This document shows positions 12,358 to 22,737 of a stretch of DNA of 64,000 nucleotides, in pieces; position 1 is the first letter of the stretch, and every line of letters begins with the position of its first letter. The notes beneath the pieces were generated by a model. The model had not been told where the DNA came from. It did not search any database and saw only the letters and a program-made list of their open reading frames with translations. The DNA comes from Diphasiastrum complanatum. Lineage: Eukaryota > Streptophyta > Lycopodiopsida > Lycopodiales > Lycopodiaceae. Made by a program: the position numbers and the translations under genes. Location: NCBI GenBank assembly GCA_029204225.1, contig CM055102.1, forward strand, positions 28,324,969 to 28,388,968, in the 5' to 3' direction.

Positions 12358-12464
12358 CCCAAGTTGGGCATCAGTATATGTATTTTGGGCTCCCAAATTC
12401 ATAAAATGGAGCAGCATTTGATATATCAATAAATATTTTCCTATCAATTCTATACATGTGCAAT

Positions 12465-13020
12465 CTATATCTGTTCTATGTTATCTATATTCTTTAAATC
12501 TTTATTTAGTATAATAACATCATCCGGAGCACCATCATCAACAATGGGTGGCTGAAGCCTTGCCCTCGACAGTATGCTCATGATAGTTTCTTGCCTAAAT
12601 CTATACGCCTAGCTTGATGTGTATTCAGGAAGTATAAACTGCAAGATAGAATATTCACATATTAGTTACGGTTAAAAAAATTTACAGAATAGAAAACTAA
12701 TCACGATTCCAAAACCAAGAATAAACAGAATAAATTACCGTTGAAATATCAACATCCTGTTGAAGGATGAACCACTCAAAAAATAACTTTGCATTATACA
12801 AAGTGTACCACCCACAGCTGAATGAATCATTTTGCTGGGGTGATTGCAAAAAGTTTAGCACACAAGACATTAATCAAGAGACAGAATGCATTAGAATGAA
12901 ACAAATACATTAGAATGCTGATTTCAAAATGTTGTTAAGAAGGACGGAATTTACCTCCTGACTGATGATCTGCCATTCAGTTGTCTTTATAACTGAATGG
13001 TAACATCTGGCCAACATCTG
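12465..13020 (-). pseudogene. Exons resembling a C48 (ULP1-type) cysteine protease, downstream of the H3-like exon
   Basis: Three minus-strand exons with AG/GT borders and matching phase 0: 13020-12955 (ends TTEWQIISQE), 12834-12739 (QNDSFSCGWYTLYNAKLFF) and 12638-12465. QNDSFSCG matches the ULP1 active-site pattern, a Gln six residues before the catalytic Cys followed by Gly. A possible upstream His-Trp (13232-13227) and Met-Asp-Ser (13190-13182), at ULP1-like spacing, lie in one frame, but no convincing exon joins them and a TAG falls between. The last exon has TAG at 12611-12609, where CAG is likely. C48 proteases cleave SUMO-like conjugates and are carried by some plant transposons. The locus looks degraded. 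Confidence 0.4.
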
Positions 13021-13287
13021 CTGGAATATATTTACACATATATGGTAAGATCAAATCGACATTCTTATGCGTATTACAAGCCGAGGAGTTTATCTTTACA
13101 CAAAACACTCTAATAACATTATCTACAGATCTTTTAATAGAGATCACGTTTAAACTCAGTGCTCACTGCAAAATAAGCTTGAGAGTCCATTAGCTGCAAT
13201 TCTGAGAACTATTTCCATTGATAATGCCAATGATAAAGCTCTAAATAGCAAGAAGCATTTAGATTATCTTACTTGGTATGATAAGGC

Positions 13288-14355
13288 TCATACGAGCAAG
13301 TATTTTGTAGCAAGTGTGAATCCACTAGTAAGACATTGTGACAAAGTGTCGTTCTTCTCCTTGATTGCCTGAAGCAAAAAATTACTGAATACCAAAACTT
13401 CACTGTATGAATCCCTTGCAATGTCAAATTGCAAGAGTGTGACCCTAGACTCTATCACAGGATCACTGATAGAAGCCCATCTATTTTTGAGATACAAACA
13501 ATCAATAACCCTATACTTTATATTGAAATCAAGTTCCTCTAATCTAAAACAAAATAGAAATCCAATTCTATCTACAACATCAGATATGTCACTCTCAAAT
13601 TTAAGATACTCATCCAAATCTATATATGTATAAAAATTTGAACGAGGAGGAGGAAGTGGATGAGCAGTATCTACAGGAGTAACAAGATTATCTAAAATGG
13701 TTGTAGATGTGTTTACAACCGTATCTAGTGCAGCAGTATCTACATTATCAACAGGGTTAGATTGAGGAGAATTTGTAATAATAGCCCTCCTAACTTTCTT
13801 CGGGGCTCTCTTGGGAGTTGGCTGCTTCCTAGGCCTCTTGGTCGGGAGGTCAGTCCTATCTAATGGATCAGGTCTAGGAGCAGATGGCTAAGCCATGTGT
13901 AATTTGGAATATTTATCTCGCATCCTATACATTAGTTAGAAATCTTTAGGCATAATCGTAACTCGCTTGGCATGTATAGCGAGCAAAAATGAATCTTCAA
14001 AGAAAAGGCTTTGATAATCCTCAGCAGCCTCCTGAAGGCATTGAAGTGCCTCGGGTGTGAATCTAACTAAATTACCAGGATCCTCCCTAGTGATGTGGCG
14101 GACAACACGGTAGAATGGAGCCTTCTGAATTAACAAATTGGTTGACCTCTGATATTTTCGAATATCAGAGAGCCACCTGCTACAGTTGCGTCTTCTAGTT
14201 CGAGCCGGAGGATTTATGGCAACGGCAGGGGCTGAGGAAGCATCAATAGAAAAAAAAATCTCTATTTGTCTGCTTTCTCCTATGAGGGGTATCGCACTTG
14301 TGAGTGATGAGCGAGATATAAAGGGGAAGGGTGGACTGCTCTCGCAGAAAAGCAA
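13288..14355 (-). pseudogene. cenH3-like histone H3 fold with a C-terminal extension, broken by stops
   Basis: One minus-strand frame, read from 14355, contains a clear histone H3 fold. It has [13 protein letters not shown] (alpha N), [10 protein letters not shown] (alpha 1), [17 protein letters not shown] (alpha 2) and [17 protein letters not shown] (alpha 3). TNLLI, [13 protein letters not shown] and KDF are closer to centromeric H3 than to canonical H3, and the loop after helix 1 is one residue longer than in H3. TAA at 13938-13936 interrupts it where Gln is expected (KDF-Q), and TAG is at 13890-13888. The same frame then stays open through a basic Pro-rich linker (TKRPRKQPTPKRAPKK) to 13288. 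The tail is short, and a likely ATG start reads ATA ([10 protein letters not shown]). Probably a pseudogene or transposon-borne copy. Confidence 0.6.
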
Positions 14356-14557
14356 TATGTACGAAAATTATGTACGGGTATATCGGACCTATGCCTGGTA
14401 GTATGATGGTTTCAAAGTACTGTGTACGATATATTGGACCTATGCGCATGAAAGGTAGTAGGTAGAAATGCGAATGAGCGAGTGGCGTATAAGTGCGATA
14501 TGCAGAGCAAAAAAAAAGAAGTGAAAAAATGCCTCGTAGATTGTGAGTTTTATATCG

Positions 14558-14601
14558 CAGTTCGCACGTGCGAAAGAACGTCTTGTCGCACGTGCGAACT
14601 G
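14558..14601. promoter_or_regulatory. Perfect 16-bp inverted repeat, each arm a CACGTG palindrome
   Basis: CAGTTCGCACGTGCGA (14558-14573) and TCGCACGTGCGAACTG (14586-14601) are exact reverse complements around a 12-base spacer that itself has AAGA/TCTT. Each arm contains the self-palindrome TCGCACGTGCGA with a G-box core. It lies about 200 bp upstream of the H3-like frame on that gene's 5' side, so a promoter element or a small fold-back transposon end are both possible. Confidence 0.7.
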
Positions 14602-14699
14602 TCACTTTTTCATTGGTTCCTCCATGTTGTGTATTTCGACGAAATGATGCTTGTGCTTGCCAATGTGACTTCTCCATCCCTTGTGATGACCAGACACTC

Positions 14700-16250
14700 A
14701 GGCTTCCATATGTTTTTGCAAAAAATGTTGTATGATCTTTTAGTATGTGTTGTGTTGAAATTTCACAATTCTAGCTTTACCAATTTTGGTCACATGCATT
14801 GTAATTGGCAAGATGGCCATGTAAATAGATGCCACACGTGCCAAATCACATAAGATGTTTTCAATAAGTTCATTCCTCATATTACGTTGTGATAGCATCT
14901 TTGAAATGAGGCAAAAATGTGTTTGGATAGGGTAGAAAAATTTTAGGATCTAAAAATAGCATGTTTTACATTGTTTTTGGATCTTGAGATCTTGACCCCA
15001 AGTTAGGGTGGATCCAATGACCTATTATGGTAGATGTTAGGGTTAGGGTATGATAAGTTCATAGGTGCCCTAATATGCTCAGATATGAGCTTGAAAAGTA
15101 TAAATGTATGATGGGATTTCCATCCAAAGATCAAGAAAAATCGAGTTTTTCCACTTCTATCATCATTGTCTTTTGGTGGCGATTCTAATTATTTGATGTG
15201 AGTGTTCTTATGCATTAATTGCTTGGTTTGGAAGGTGTTGAACCTATTTACAGGTCTGAGAAGCTTGTTGTACTTTACTTTGGTTCATTTGATCAAATCT
15301 ATGTGCCTAATGTGGAGTTAAATGCCAAATTTGCTAGTTTTGGTAAATAGTCTTGATTCTAGCTCATAGTTTGGATCTAGATCTTTTATTTGTGCATCCT
15401 CCATCACTTTTAGGATTGATTGGGATTCATTTTTCTGTAAAATTTTGTCATGTTATCCGATCCTAATCAAAAGGAGCTTTAGATTTGATTTTCTCAAGCT
15501 TAGATCCTAGATTTGAGTAGTATTGGCTTTGCTCTTGCTACTAGTTGCTAATCTAGTGATTGTACCTTCAAATTTGGTTTCATTTGAGTGATAATAGATC
15601 AAAGGGAACTTGTTTTGATGAGTTATAACTGCAGGAACCGAGATTGACCCATTTCCATTCAACCAAACCAAATTAGAAAGTTCTTATGAGTTGAGTCTTG
15701 GAGCACATGTCTCCTAGTAGAGATTTTCATAAGGATTCGAATGCCACCACTCTTTAGAAGTTTGGGTTAGTCATTTGAGAGCTTAATTAGGTCATTCTTA
15801 GGCTTCTTAAGGTCCTAAAATACACCTTTTAGGTTCAGATCAAGTGTGATCATCTCGAAATGCAAAACTAGTGAAAAATGTGTTTCTATTCTACTCGGTT
15901 TTGGATAGGTTTGTGATTAAATATGTCAATGTGATTCAACCTGAATTTAAGAGGCTTTATTTGTAAGACATTTGTGTGTTATAAAGTGCTTTTGGTTCAG
16001 TATATGTGGATTCACCCTTCTTGTGAAGTCGAGATCAAGGAGGAGGTTTGATCAAATCTATAGTAAATTTGGATCTATAGTAAATCTGGATCTAGTTTGG
16101 ATCTAAAAGATAGATCAAGATCAAGATCACCTTAGATCTTGTTGAGAAATCAGAGAGTGATTCATATCAGGTCCCAAAGAGAGTGGGATAGCTAGTAGTT
16201 ATCATAGCTAGTAGTGATCTATCTTGTTTCTTTGAATCTATCCCCCTATC
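14700..16250. other. Non-coding stretch before the E6 gag; possible LTR and leader remnants
   Basis: AT-rich sequence with no convincing gene. By position it should contain the 5' LTR and leader of the E6 gag fragment. A possible worn PBS (CATATCAGGTCC, near 16165) fits only loosely, and no LTR partner is visible, so no border can be given. Confidence 0.35.
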
Positions 16251-16257
16251 CTTGAAG

Positions 16258-16921
16258 ATGGCATCCATAAGTGCCTATCTTTTGGATTCTAGTGATAGAT
16301 TGAACTCTGCAAATTATTCAATTTGGAGGTTAAGAATAGAATCCATCCTTATCATGCAAGATTTGATGGATACTGTGAATGGAGAGGAAGATGAGCCAAT
16401 CCATCCACAAAAAGCAACTAAATACAAGAGAAGGTGCAAGATTGCACTATATTGTATTAAGATGATTGTTGCAAATGATTTGCTCAAAGAAGTAGGAGCA
16501 TGTACCTTAGCCCAAGAGGCTTGGGAGACTCTTCAAAAGATCTATGAGTCCAAAAATACCTCAAGTCTACTTTCCCTTAAGAACCAAGTTCTTCAATGCT
16601 TCCAAGGGAGGAGTGAGAGTGGACATCAATTTGTTTTGAGAGTAAAAGATTTGAACAAAGAGCTTACTTATGTTGGTGAACCTATTAAAGAGAGTGACTT
16701 GTGCAAATAGTTTTGAATGGCTTATGTAGTGATTTTACTAATTTTATCCAAAGCTATGCCATCATGAGAAACTTGCCTACACTTGAAGACCTTCAAACTG
16801 TGTTAATGGCCGAGGAGAGTAGGAAGGCTCATATCAAATCAAAGATGGAGAGGCTCTCCATCAATGATGTGACAAAATTTCCAGAATTCACATGTGTGGG
16901 GAATGTCCACAAGAGTGACTG
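16258..16921 (+). pseudogene. Ty1/copia gag fragment E6
   Basis: Starts MASISAYLLDSSDRLNSANYSIW, the same gag family as E3-E5, and runs about 200 codons with one frameshift near 16700 (KESDLCK to QIVLNGL). The frame breaks off at about 16865 (MERLSIND), where an LTR-like sequence starting TGTGACAAAATT begins, so protease and everything downstream are missing. Not functional. Confidence 0.8.
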
Positions 16922-17329
16922 ATCTTAATTAAGCTTTGTGATTGGCACTATAACTTGATTCTAGATTGATCAACAAAATCTAGTTCAGAAGAAATGGCTA
17001 ATTCACAATCTAGCATGCTAATCAATAGAATATAATAGCAATGAATCAAAGAATGAATAAAAGTACAAGATTTCAGTGTATGAGCATTAGCCACAACACG
17101 AGTTAGAGAGAGAAAGCTAGAGAGATAGCAAGCAATATTTGTTTAGATCCAAAATGGCATGAGATAGCTACAAAACTTTGGTTCTTCATCATTGATTGTG
17201 TGGAGAGCTACACATATTTATGGAGTTTGAGTTAGCTCGAGGTAGAACCACATCTATCCATTTCAAAATGACATCTAGAGTCTATGTGACATTTGTCACT
17301 TGTCATGCATGAAATTCGACCAACTTTTA
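16868..17329. repeat. LTR-like sequence interrupting the E6 gag
   Basis: Begins TGTGACAAAATTTCCAGAATTCACATGTGTGG, similar in layout to the E3 LTR start (TGTGAGAAATTGG...CTCACATGTGTGG), and contains a CTCTCTAG-rich block and a TATA-like TATTTATGG on its way to 17329, where element E7 begins. Probably an LTR, likely minus sense, itself interrupted by E7 and perhaps continuing after 21040. No second LTR or TSD was identified. Confidence 0.4.
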
Positions 17330-17330
17330 A

Positions 17331-17601
17331 TTAGAATTTGCTTTGCACAGGAACACAGATCATGCTACACAGTAACACAGATAGAAAATCACTCTCCTCA
17401 GCAAGCTCACATAGCAACTGTATTTCTCAAAATGAAATTACACTGTACATATAGTTGTTCACTCAGGCAACCCATGCATGACCCAAGTTGCCGTTGGCGG
17501 GACGCGTGTCCCGTCGACTTGCCTCGTGGTGAGGCCAACTGATCCTTATCCACTGATAGGACCCACTTACAGTCACACAGTGATTCTAACTTTAATTCTA
17601 A
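17331..17601 (-). repeat. 3' LTR of E7
   Basis: Plus-strand ends TTAGAATTTG...TTAATTCTAA. The sequence inside it (CTCTCTCCCTTA, a purine tract in sense) is the likely polypurine tract. It includes GGGACGCGTGTCCC. Exact ends are uncertain because the usual TG...CA is not clear. Confidence 0.75.
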
Positions 17602-17656
17602 CTCTCTCCCTTAAAGTAGAGTCACTTTTTATACAGGCATATACATAGCTTTAAAG

Positions 17657-18846
17657 TCAACAAACTTTAAATACAGAAAGTTTTGATCTAAACTTATCAA
17701 ACTTTTCTCCAGTAAGTGGCTTAGTGAAAATATCAGCTAGTTGTTCTTCTGTGCTACAATTAACAACATGAATTTCACGACTTAGCAGTCTTTCACGTAT
17801 GAAGTGATATTGAATCTCAATGTGTTTAGTTCTCGCATGGAACACTGGATTCTTTGCTAGCTGAATGCCACTCTGACTGTCTATGTAAAGTTGTGGGATT
17901 TTTCTGCCTCATGTCAATCTCTTCCAAGATTTGTCTCAACCATATAGCTTCTTGTGCAGCACTACACATTGCCTTATACTCTGCTTCTGTGGTGGAAAGA
18001 GCAATTGTACTTTGCTTCTTACTAGACCAGGAAAAGCAATTACCACAAAACTGAAATATATATCCTGTGGTGGATCTACGATCATCATAGTCACCTCCCC
18101 AGTCCGCATCCACATAGCCACACAACTCAGGTAAACCATCATGCTTCCTGTAAATCAAGCCATACTCTGATGTGCCTTTCACATAACGCAAAATGCGTTT
18201 AGCTGCTTTCCAATGTGTTTCCGTAGGTGCTGCCATAAACTGAGTTACAATGCCAACAGCATAGCATATATCTGGTCTAGTTGTGGTAAGGTAAATCAAG
18301 CTCCCTACTAACTGTCTATATAGCGTAGCATCAAATGACTGTGATTCATCAAGCTTAGAAAGCTTTTTACCTAGTTCAATAGGAGTGTTTACTGGTTTGC
18401 AATCCTTCAACCTAAACCTGTGTAGTAACTCTTTGACATATTTCACCTGTGTTAAACCCACTTCATGTCCTTTTTGCCAACACTTCTACTCCAAGGCAGT
18501 AATGCATCAGACTGAGATCTGTCATCTCAAATTGTTTCATGAGGTCTTTCTTGATTATGTCTATCATCTCTTGATTATTTTCCGTAATAATCAAGTCATC
18601 AACATAAAGAGCAATCAAAGCAACCATACCATCAAAGCATAAGACATATAGATTTGGATCAAAATGTGTTCTCACCATCCCCTTTGAACGAAAGTAGGCA
18701 TCAATTCTACTATACCACGCACGTGGTGCTTGTTTAAGACCATAAAGCGCTTTCTTCAAGCGACATACTTTATTTTCATGTCCTTTCGTTACAAAGTCTT
18801 TAGGTGCCCTTGCCTTGTTTTTGGCGTGTCGCAAGTGTCTGATCAT
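17657..18846 (-). pseudogene. E7 reverse transcriptase (C-terminal part) and RNase H
   Basis: At 18846-18463 the minus strand reads KKALYGLKQAPRAWYSR and then ALYVDDLIIT, the RT active-site box. At 18461-17826 follow TRPDICYAVG, ADWGGDYDDRRSTTGY and LSTTEAEYKA, the copia RNase H. At 17845-17657 is the C-terminal FHARTKHIEIQYHF...LADIFTKPL. One frameshift near 18462 and another near 17835 break it. The N-terminal RT, integrase and protease are deleted. Confidence 0.85.
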
Positions 18847-19450
18847 CAGTATTTTGATGTCCAGCTTTCACCATTTCTCGTCGTTGCTCTTCCTGCATCA
18901 AGATTCCTGTGAGCTCGTCAAAGGTTGGCAATCTTTCTCTTGATGCTATTCCGCTCACAAACATCTGATAGGGTTCTGCAATGCCGCATAATGCATTATG
19001 CACCAGCTCCACATCACGTATGCGTTCTCCAATAGAATGCAGTTCATCTCTCATTGTCTTGATTCTGATCATGTACGTCTGAATGTGCTCTCCTTGCTCC
19101 ATGCAGGCACTATTCAACTTTTACTTCAGAAACATGATTCTTGACGGATTTGACGTCTCGAACTACTCCTTTAGCACATCCCATGCCTGTCTGGGTGTAA
19201 TAGCATCACAAATGTGGGTAATGATGTGATCCTTCACTGACAAGTTAATGAAGGTCAAAGCTTTCCTCATCTTTTTGTCGAACACTTTGATGTCTGCTTC
19301 ATTTGGCGGCCTTCTCTCATCACCTGTGACGACTTCCCACACATCTTTCTCCATCAGTATGTTTTTCATTTTGAATTTCCACACTGCATAGTTGGAAATC
19401 CCGTCCAATTTGCTACTTTCACTCAAAATGGACTCTCCCATGTTTGCCAT
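18800..19450 (-). pseudogene. E7 gag
   Basis: Starts MANMGESILSESSKLDG, a copia gag with the usual KLDGxNYxxWKFKM pattern, and continues to LPTFDELTGILMQEEQRRE. A stop or frameshift near 19125 separates two parts. It lacks a zinc knuckle because the deletion joins it to mid-RT sequence at about 18830. Confidence 0.8.
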
Positions 19451-20750
19451 CGCAAAACTGCTTAAAACTTCTGCCTTAGGCTAAAAACAGTATGTCGAAG
19501 CCAACAGTGATGTCAGAAGTTGAAAATAACGATCTGCACTTTTTTTCTTACCAGGCCACTCGCCGCTTTTCCACCAATTTGAAAGCCAAATCGGCATCAC
19601 CTTCCGAAATGCACTCAGTCATCAATTCCCAACAACATGCCCAGTGGAATGGTGAAACTACTTCTGGCATACTCCGAACACTTTCTCCACTGCAATCGCT
19701 CTGTTTTGCTGTATCGTACTTGCAGGTACAGTCCGAATGCCCTTCGTTTGGAGGTTATAGCCTTTCGTTTGGCTCAAAACGGGCAAAGGACCCAAAAATA
19801 GGGACTTTTCTAGCTTTTGAGCTGTTTCTTCACTTTGAAGAAACTTCACTCTTCACTTGTGAAGGGACCCAACTCAACTTTCAGTATGAAAATTTTTAAT
19901 GAAGTTGAAGGCCAGAATGCACTTCAATTCTTCAGGACCCTGTTTAAAGCTCATCCAATGGCTGAACCAAATCTCGTGGTTCAAATTTCTCTCCCATCAC
20001 AAATTCTGGACCGTTGATTCACTTGACACCTCATCTACAGGTTCAAAGTACATCTGGGCATCGAACCAAACTCCTGCATACACTAAGAACTTCGATACAC
20101 TAAGTTCTTCATCGCATTGGGCACGCGAACTGCCCGCGACTTCCCTACCTGCGGCCGCGCCTTTCTTTCCTCAAAAAGATCGGATCAAGCTCTCCTGTGG
20201 ATCGTTTTGAGCACAATCTGAGGCCTGGAGCAGGGTCGCCCTATTGAATCCATGACTTTAGAATGTTCAGTCACGAAATTCCATGGAGAAACAGTGATTT
20301 TAGCTCAACTTGACAAAGTGGCTTTTTCACCTTTTTACTGCAAATCTGTTAGGTTAACTGTCTGGAGACAAATCTCTGACATAAACCTCAGAATCTCTCC
20401 ATGGCTGATTGGCAGTGTGATTAGCTTCCTTCCTGTCCTTACGGCATCCAAAACGGTGCACAAACAGCGAAGAAATCACCAGTTATGTATAAAAACCGTA
20501 ACCCCAAGTCCGGTTTCAATTTTCAGCTAGCTTCGAAATCGTCAATTTTTCACCAAATTTTTCCCTGTCTGATGCTATGCACAGGCTAATAATCCCTCTG
20601 CTGAGCTTAGCAAGCCTCTATAAATTAGAAACCGTGCACCAGTGCTTCTCTTTCCGTCTTCGACCCGCCGTAAAACCCTGAACTCTCAGAAGACAATTCT
20701 CTCGAAGCTCTCTTCAACGGCGACACTGTACTGTGTACACTCCCTGTACG
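19451..20750 (-). other. Unusually long (1.3 kb) leader of E7
   Basis: Between the PBS and the gag start lies 1.3 kb without recognisable coding sequence, although several frames are open for 60-135 codons on the plus strand. It is somewhat richer in GC than its surroundings (for example CCTGCGGCCGCGCC near 20150). For comparison the leaders of E3-E5 are about 620-790 bp. It could hold captured or inserted sequence. Confidence 0.5.
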
Positions 20751-20762
20751 GCTCTGATACCA
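20751..20762 (-). other. Primer-binding site of E7
   Basis: The minus strand reads TGGTATCAGAGC, two or three bases inside the 5' LTR. Confidence 0.85.
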
Positions 20763-20764
20763 AC

Positions 20765-21034
20765 TTAGAATTTGCTTTGCACAGGAACACAGATTATGCT
20801 ACACAGTAACACATACAAAAAATCACTCTCCTCAGCAAGCTCACATAGCAACTGTATTTCTCAAAATGAAATCACACTGTACATATAGTTGTTCACTCAG
20901 GCAACCCATGCATGACCCAGGTTCCCGTTGGCGGGATGCGTGTCCCGTCGACTTGCCTCGTGGCAAGGCCAACTGATCCTTATCCACTGATAGTACCCAC
21001 TTACAGTCACACAGTGATCTCACTTTAATTCTAA
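20765..21034 (-). repeat. 5' LTR of E7
   Basis: About 95% identical by eye to 17331-17601, in the same orientation, with clustered differences near GATTATGC, ACATACAAAAAAT and TGATCTCAC. Confidence 0.8.
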
Positions 21035-21224
21035 CTCTTTTTACAAGTGTACTAGTTCTACCTAGAAATGTCCAAATCATCATGCATGTGTCCATTACAC
21101 ATTGTGCAGGCCTTGCATGTCACTATGGATCACTTACAATTAATGCATGCATAAGCTCGTCTAGGTTGAACAGGCTGCCCCGGCTTCCACTTGAGAACCT
21201 CCTCCTTCTCTGGTGTGTCTAAAG

Positions 21225-21890
21225 AGATAGTGTCTAAATGTGGTGGTGTACTTGTACAATTAAGATATCCACCTAGACATTTGAGATTTATGAATCATTG
21301 GCAATTGACTTGAGTAGTTGGTTTACTCATGTGGAAGTTGATTGGTAAAATGGACAATGTCAAGATAATTCACCAGAACTTGTTTGTTTTGTGTTTATTG
21401 CTTGTAAGACACATGATTTATGAGTCATTTGGATTCATCGTGAGAAAATTGTATGCATAGGATATACATAATTCTTGGGTGGGTATTTCTCAGTTGAGAA
21501 ATAGACTCAATTCATTAGTGATTGTATCCCAAAGAGCTGAATTGGATAACGAATCATAATGGTTCCAAGAATGATAACTGAATTTTTAGGGAATTCAGTA
21601 GAACTTTGGATATCTAGATTTAGTTCTAGATTGTAATCTGAAATTTTTGTTGGTTGAAGATAGTTATTAATACCATTTTGGTATGCTTTCTGTCTTTAAC
21701 TACCTGATGGTTTGGAATTTGATAACTCACATTTTGGTTAAGAATCCAATTTGAAGAGTATCTCCAAGATGGGGAAGATTTTAAAATGATTCTTATATAT
21801 AAACTTGAGTGTGTATTAAACATAAACTCCAACATCCTTTAGGAATTAAATATGTTTTGAGATTCTAGAGAATTATGATTGAAGAATCAT
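21225..21890. repeat. Dispersed repeat, copy 1 (LTR-like, AT-rich)
   Basis: This stretch matches the reverse complement of 53985-54575 at many points, for example CACCTAGACATTT, GAGTAGTTGG, TATTTCTCAGT and AGTGATTGTATCC, at perhaps 70-75% identity by eye. It has no coding frame. It is probably an LTR or LTR fragment of one family, but no partner LTR or tRNA-binding site was seen. Confidence 0.5.
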
Positions 21891-21939
21891 ATGAATAATT
21901 ATTTGTGATTGACGGATCATAAAAAAATACTTAATGCTT

Positions 21940-22735
21940 TGGATAGGATTAATTCCAGACATTCAGGAGGGCCGTTGTTTGAGGTAAGTAAGTGGTCTCT
22001 AACACCAGTATGTCATGATTTGGGGGGGATGGAGTTTGCGATAGCCATAGATGCACATGAGAGTAGTCCATTGATGAATTTAGGTGCCGCTTCAGGTGTG
22101 CATGTTACATTGGATCTAATGTCTAATGTTGATAGTAGAGAAAGAGTATGTTTGCCTATGAGAGATACCAAGATACGTGAGAGGCTTGAGTCACGTTCGA
22201 TAGTGTTATGCCAGAGGAGGTGTGTAACCACCCGTCGTATAGGATCCCTGAAGTAGAGTCTAGAACAGCTGAAAGAAAAAGAAAAAAAAAGCAAATAGTA
22301 TGCAAAGAAGAGAGCTTTGGATAGGATTAATTCTAGGCATTCAGGAGGGCAGTTGTTTGAGGTAGATAGATTATCTTAGACACCGGTATGTCATGATTTG
22401 GGGGAGATGGAATTTGCAATAATCGTAGATGTTTGTGGTGCCACTTCAAGTGTGCATGTTACATTGGATCCGATGTCCAAAGTCGATAGTAGAGAGGGAG
22501 TTTGTTCACCTTGAGAGATACCAACATACGTGAGGGGCTTGTATCACGTTTAGTAGTGTTGGTTATGCTTGAGGAAGTGCGTAACCACCCGTCATATAGG
22601 ACCCCCGAAGTAGAGTCTAGAACAACTGAAAGAAGAAGGGAGAGTCGCAAATATTATGTGAAGAAGAGAGCTTTGGAAAGGATTCCCTTTGAGCACTTAG
22701 GAGGGAGGTTGTTTGAGGTAGGTAGATAGTCTTAA
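21940..22735 (+). repeat. About 365-bp tandem repeat at the Helitron N-terminal region (2.3 copies)
   Basis: Copies start near 21943, 22315 and 22675, each with AGGATTaattc, GGAGGG(c/a)(c/g)GTTGTTTGAGGTA and, in the first two, CACC(a/g)GTATGTCATGATTTGGGG. Each copy carries protein-like remnants (HSGGxLFEV, PVCHDLGGMEFA), related to the true zinc-finger start LGGMSFVCSSC at about 22740. Confidence 0.75.
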
Positions 22736-22737
22736 TT

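Larger units (their letters stand above)
17330..21038 (-). mobile_element. Small internally deleted Ty1/copia element E7
   Basis: A 3.7-kb minus-strand element with two LTRs of about 270 bp (17331-17601 and 20765-21034), PBS (20751-20762), long leader, gag (19450-18800) and the RT/RNase H end (18846-17657). Protease, integrase and the first part of RT are absent: gag sequence passes directly into mid-RT near 18830. The LTRs differ at roughly 13 of 271 positions, so the insertion is older than E3-E5. A TTTTA on both sides (17325-17329 and 21039-21043) is a possible 5-bp target duplication. Confidence 0.8.

Noticed and set aside
13182..13232. Complete ULP1 catalytic triad (His-Trp and Asp upstream of the Gln/Cys exon)
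   Set aside because: The words are present at suitable spacing, but in a frame that no plausible plant-size intron joins to the neighbouring exons, and a TAG lies between them; kept only as a possibility.
12465..14355. Alternative nuclear code with TAA/TAG read as Gln
   Set aside because: Stops at presumed Gln sites suggested it, but the 1322-codon E5 frame and the M50B-like exons use CAA/CAG for Gln with no internal TAA/TAG, and E5 ends at TAG as expected. C-to-T decay is simpler.
16150..16180. Primer-binding site for E6 (CATATCAGGTCC)
   Set aside because: Lacks the GG of TGGTATCAGAGC and no LTR end with a partner is visible.
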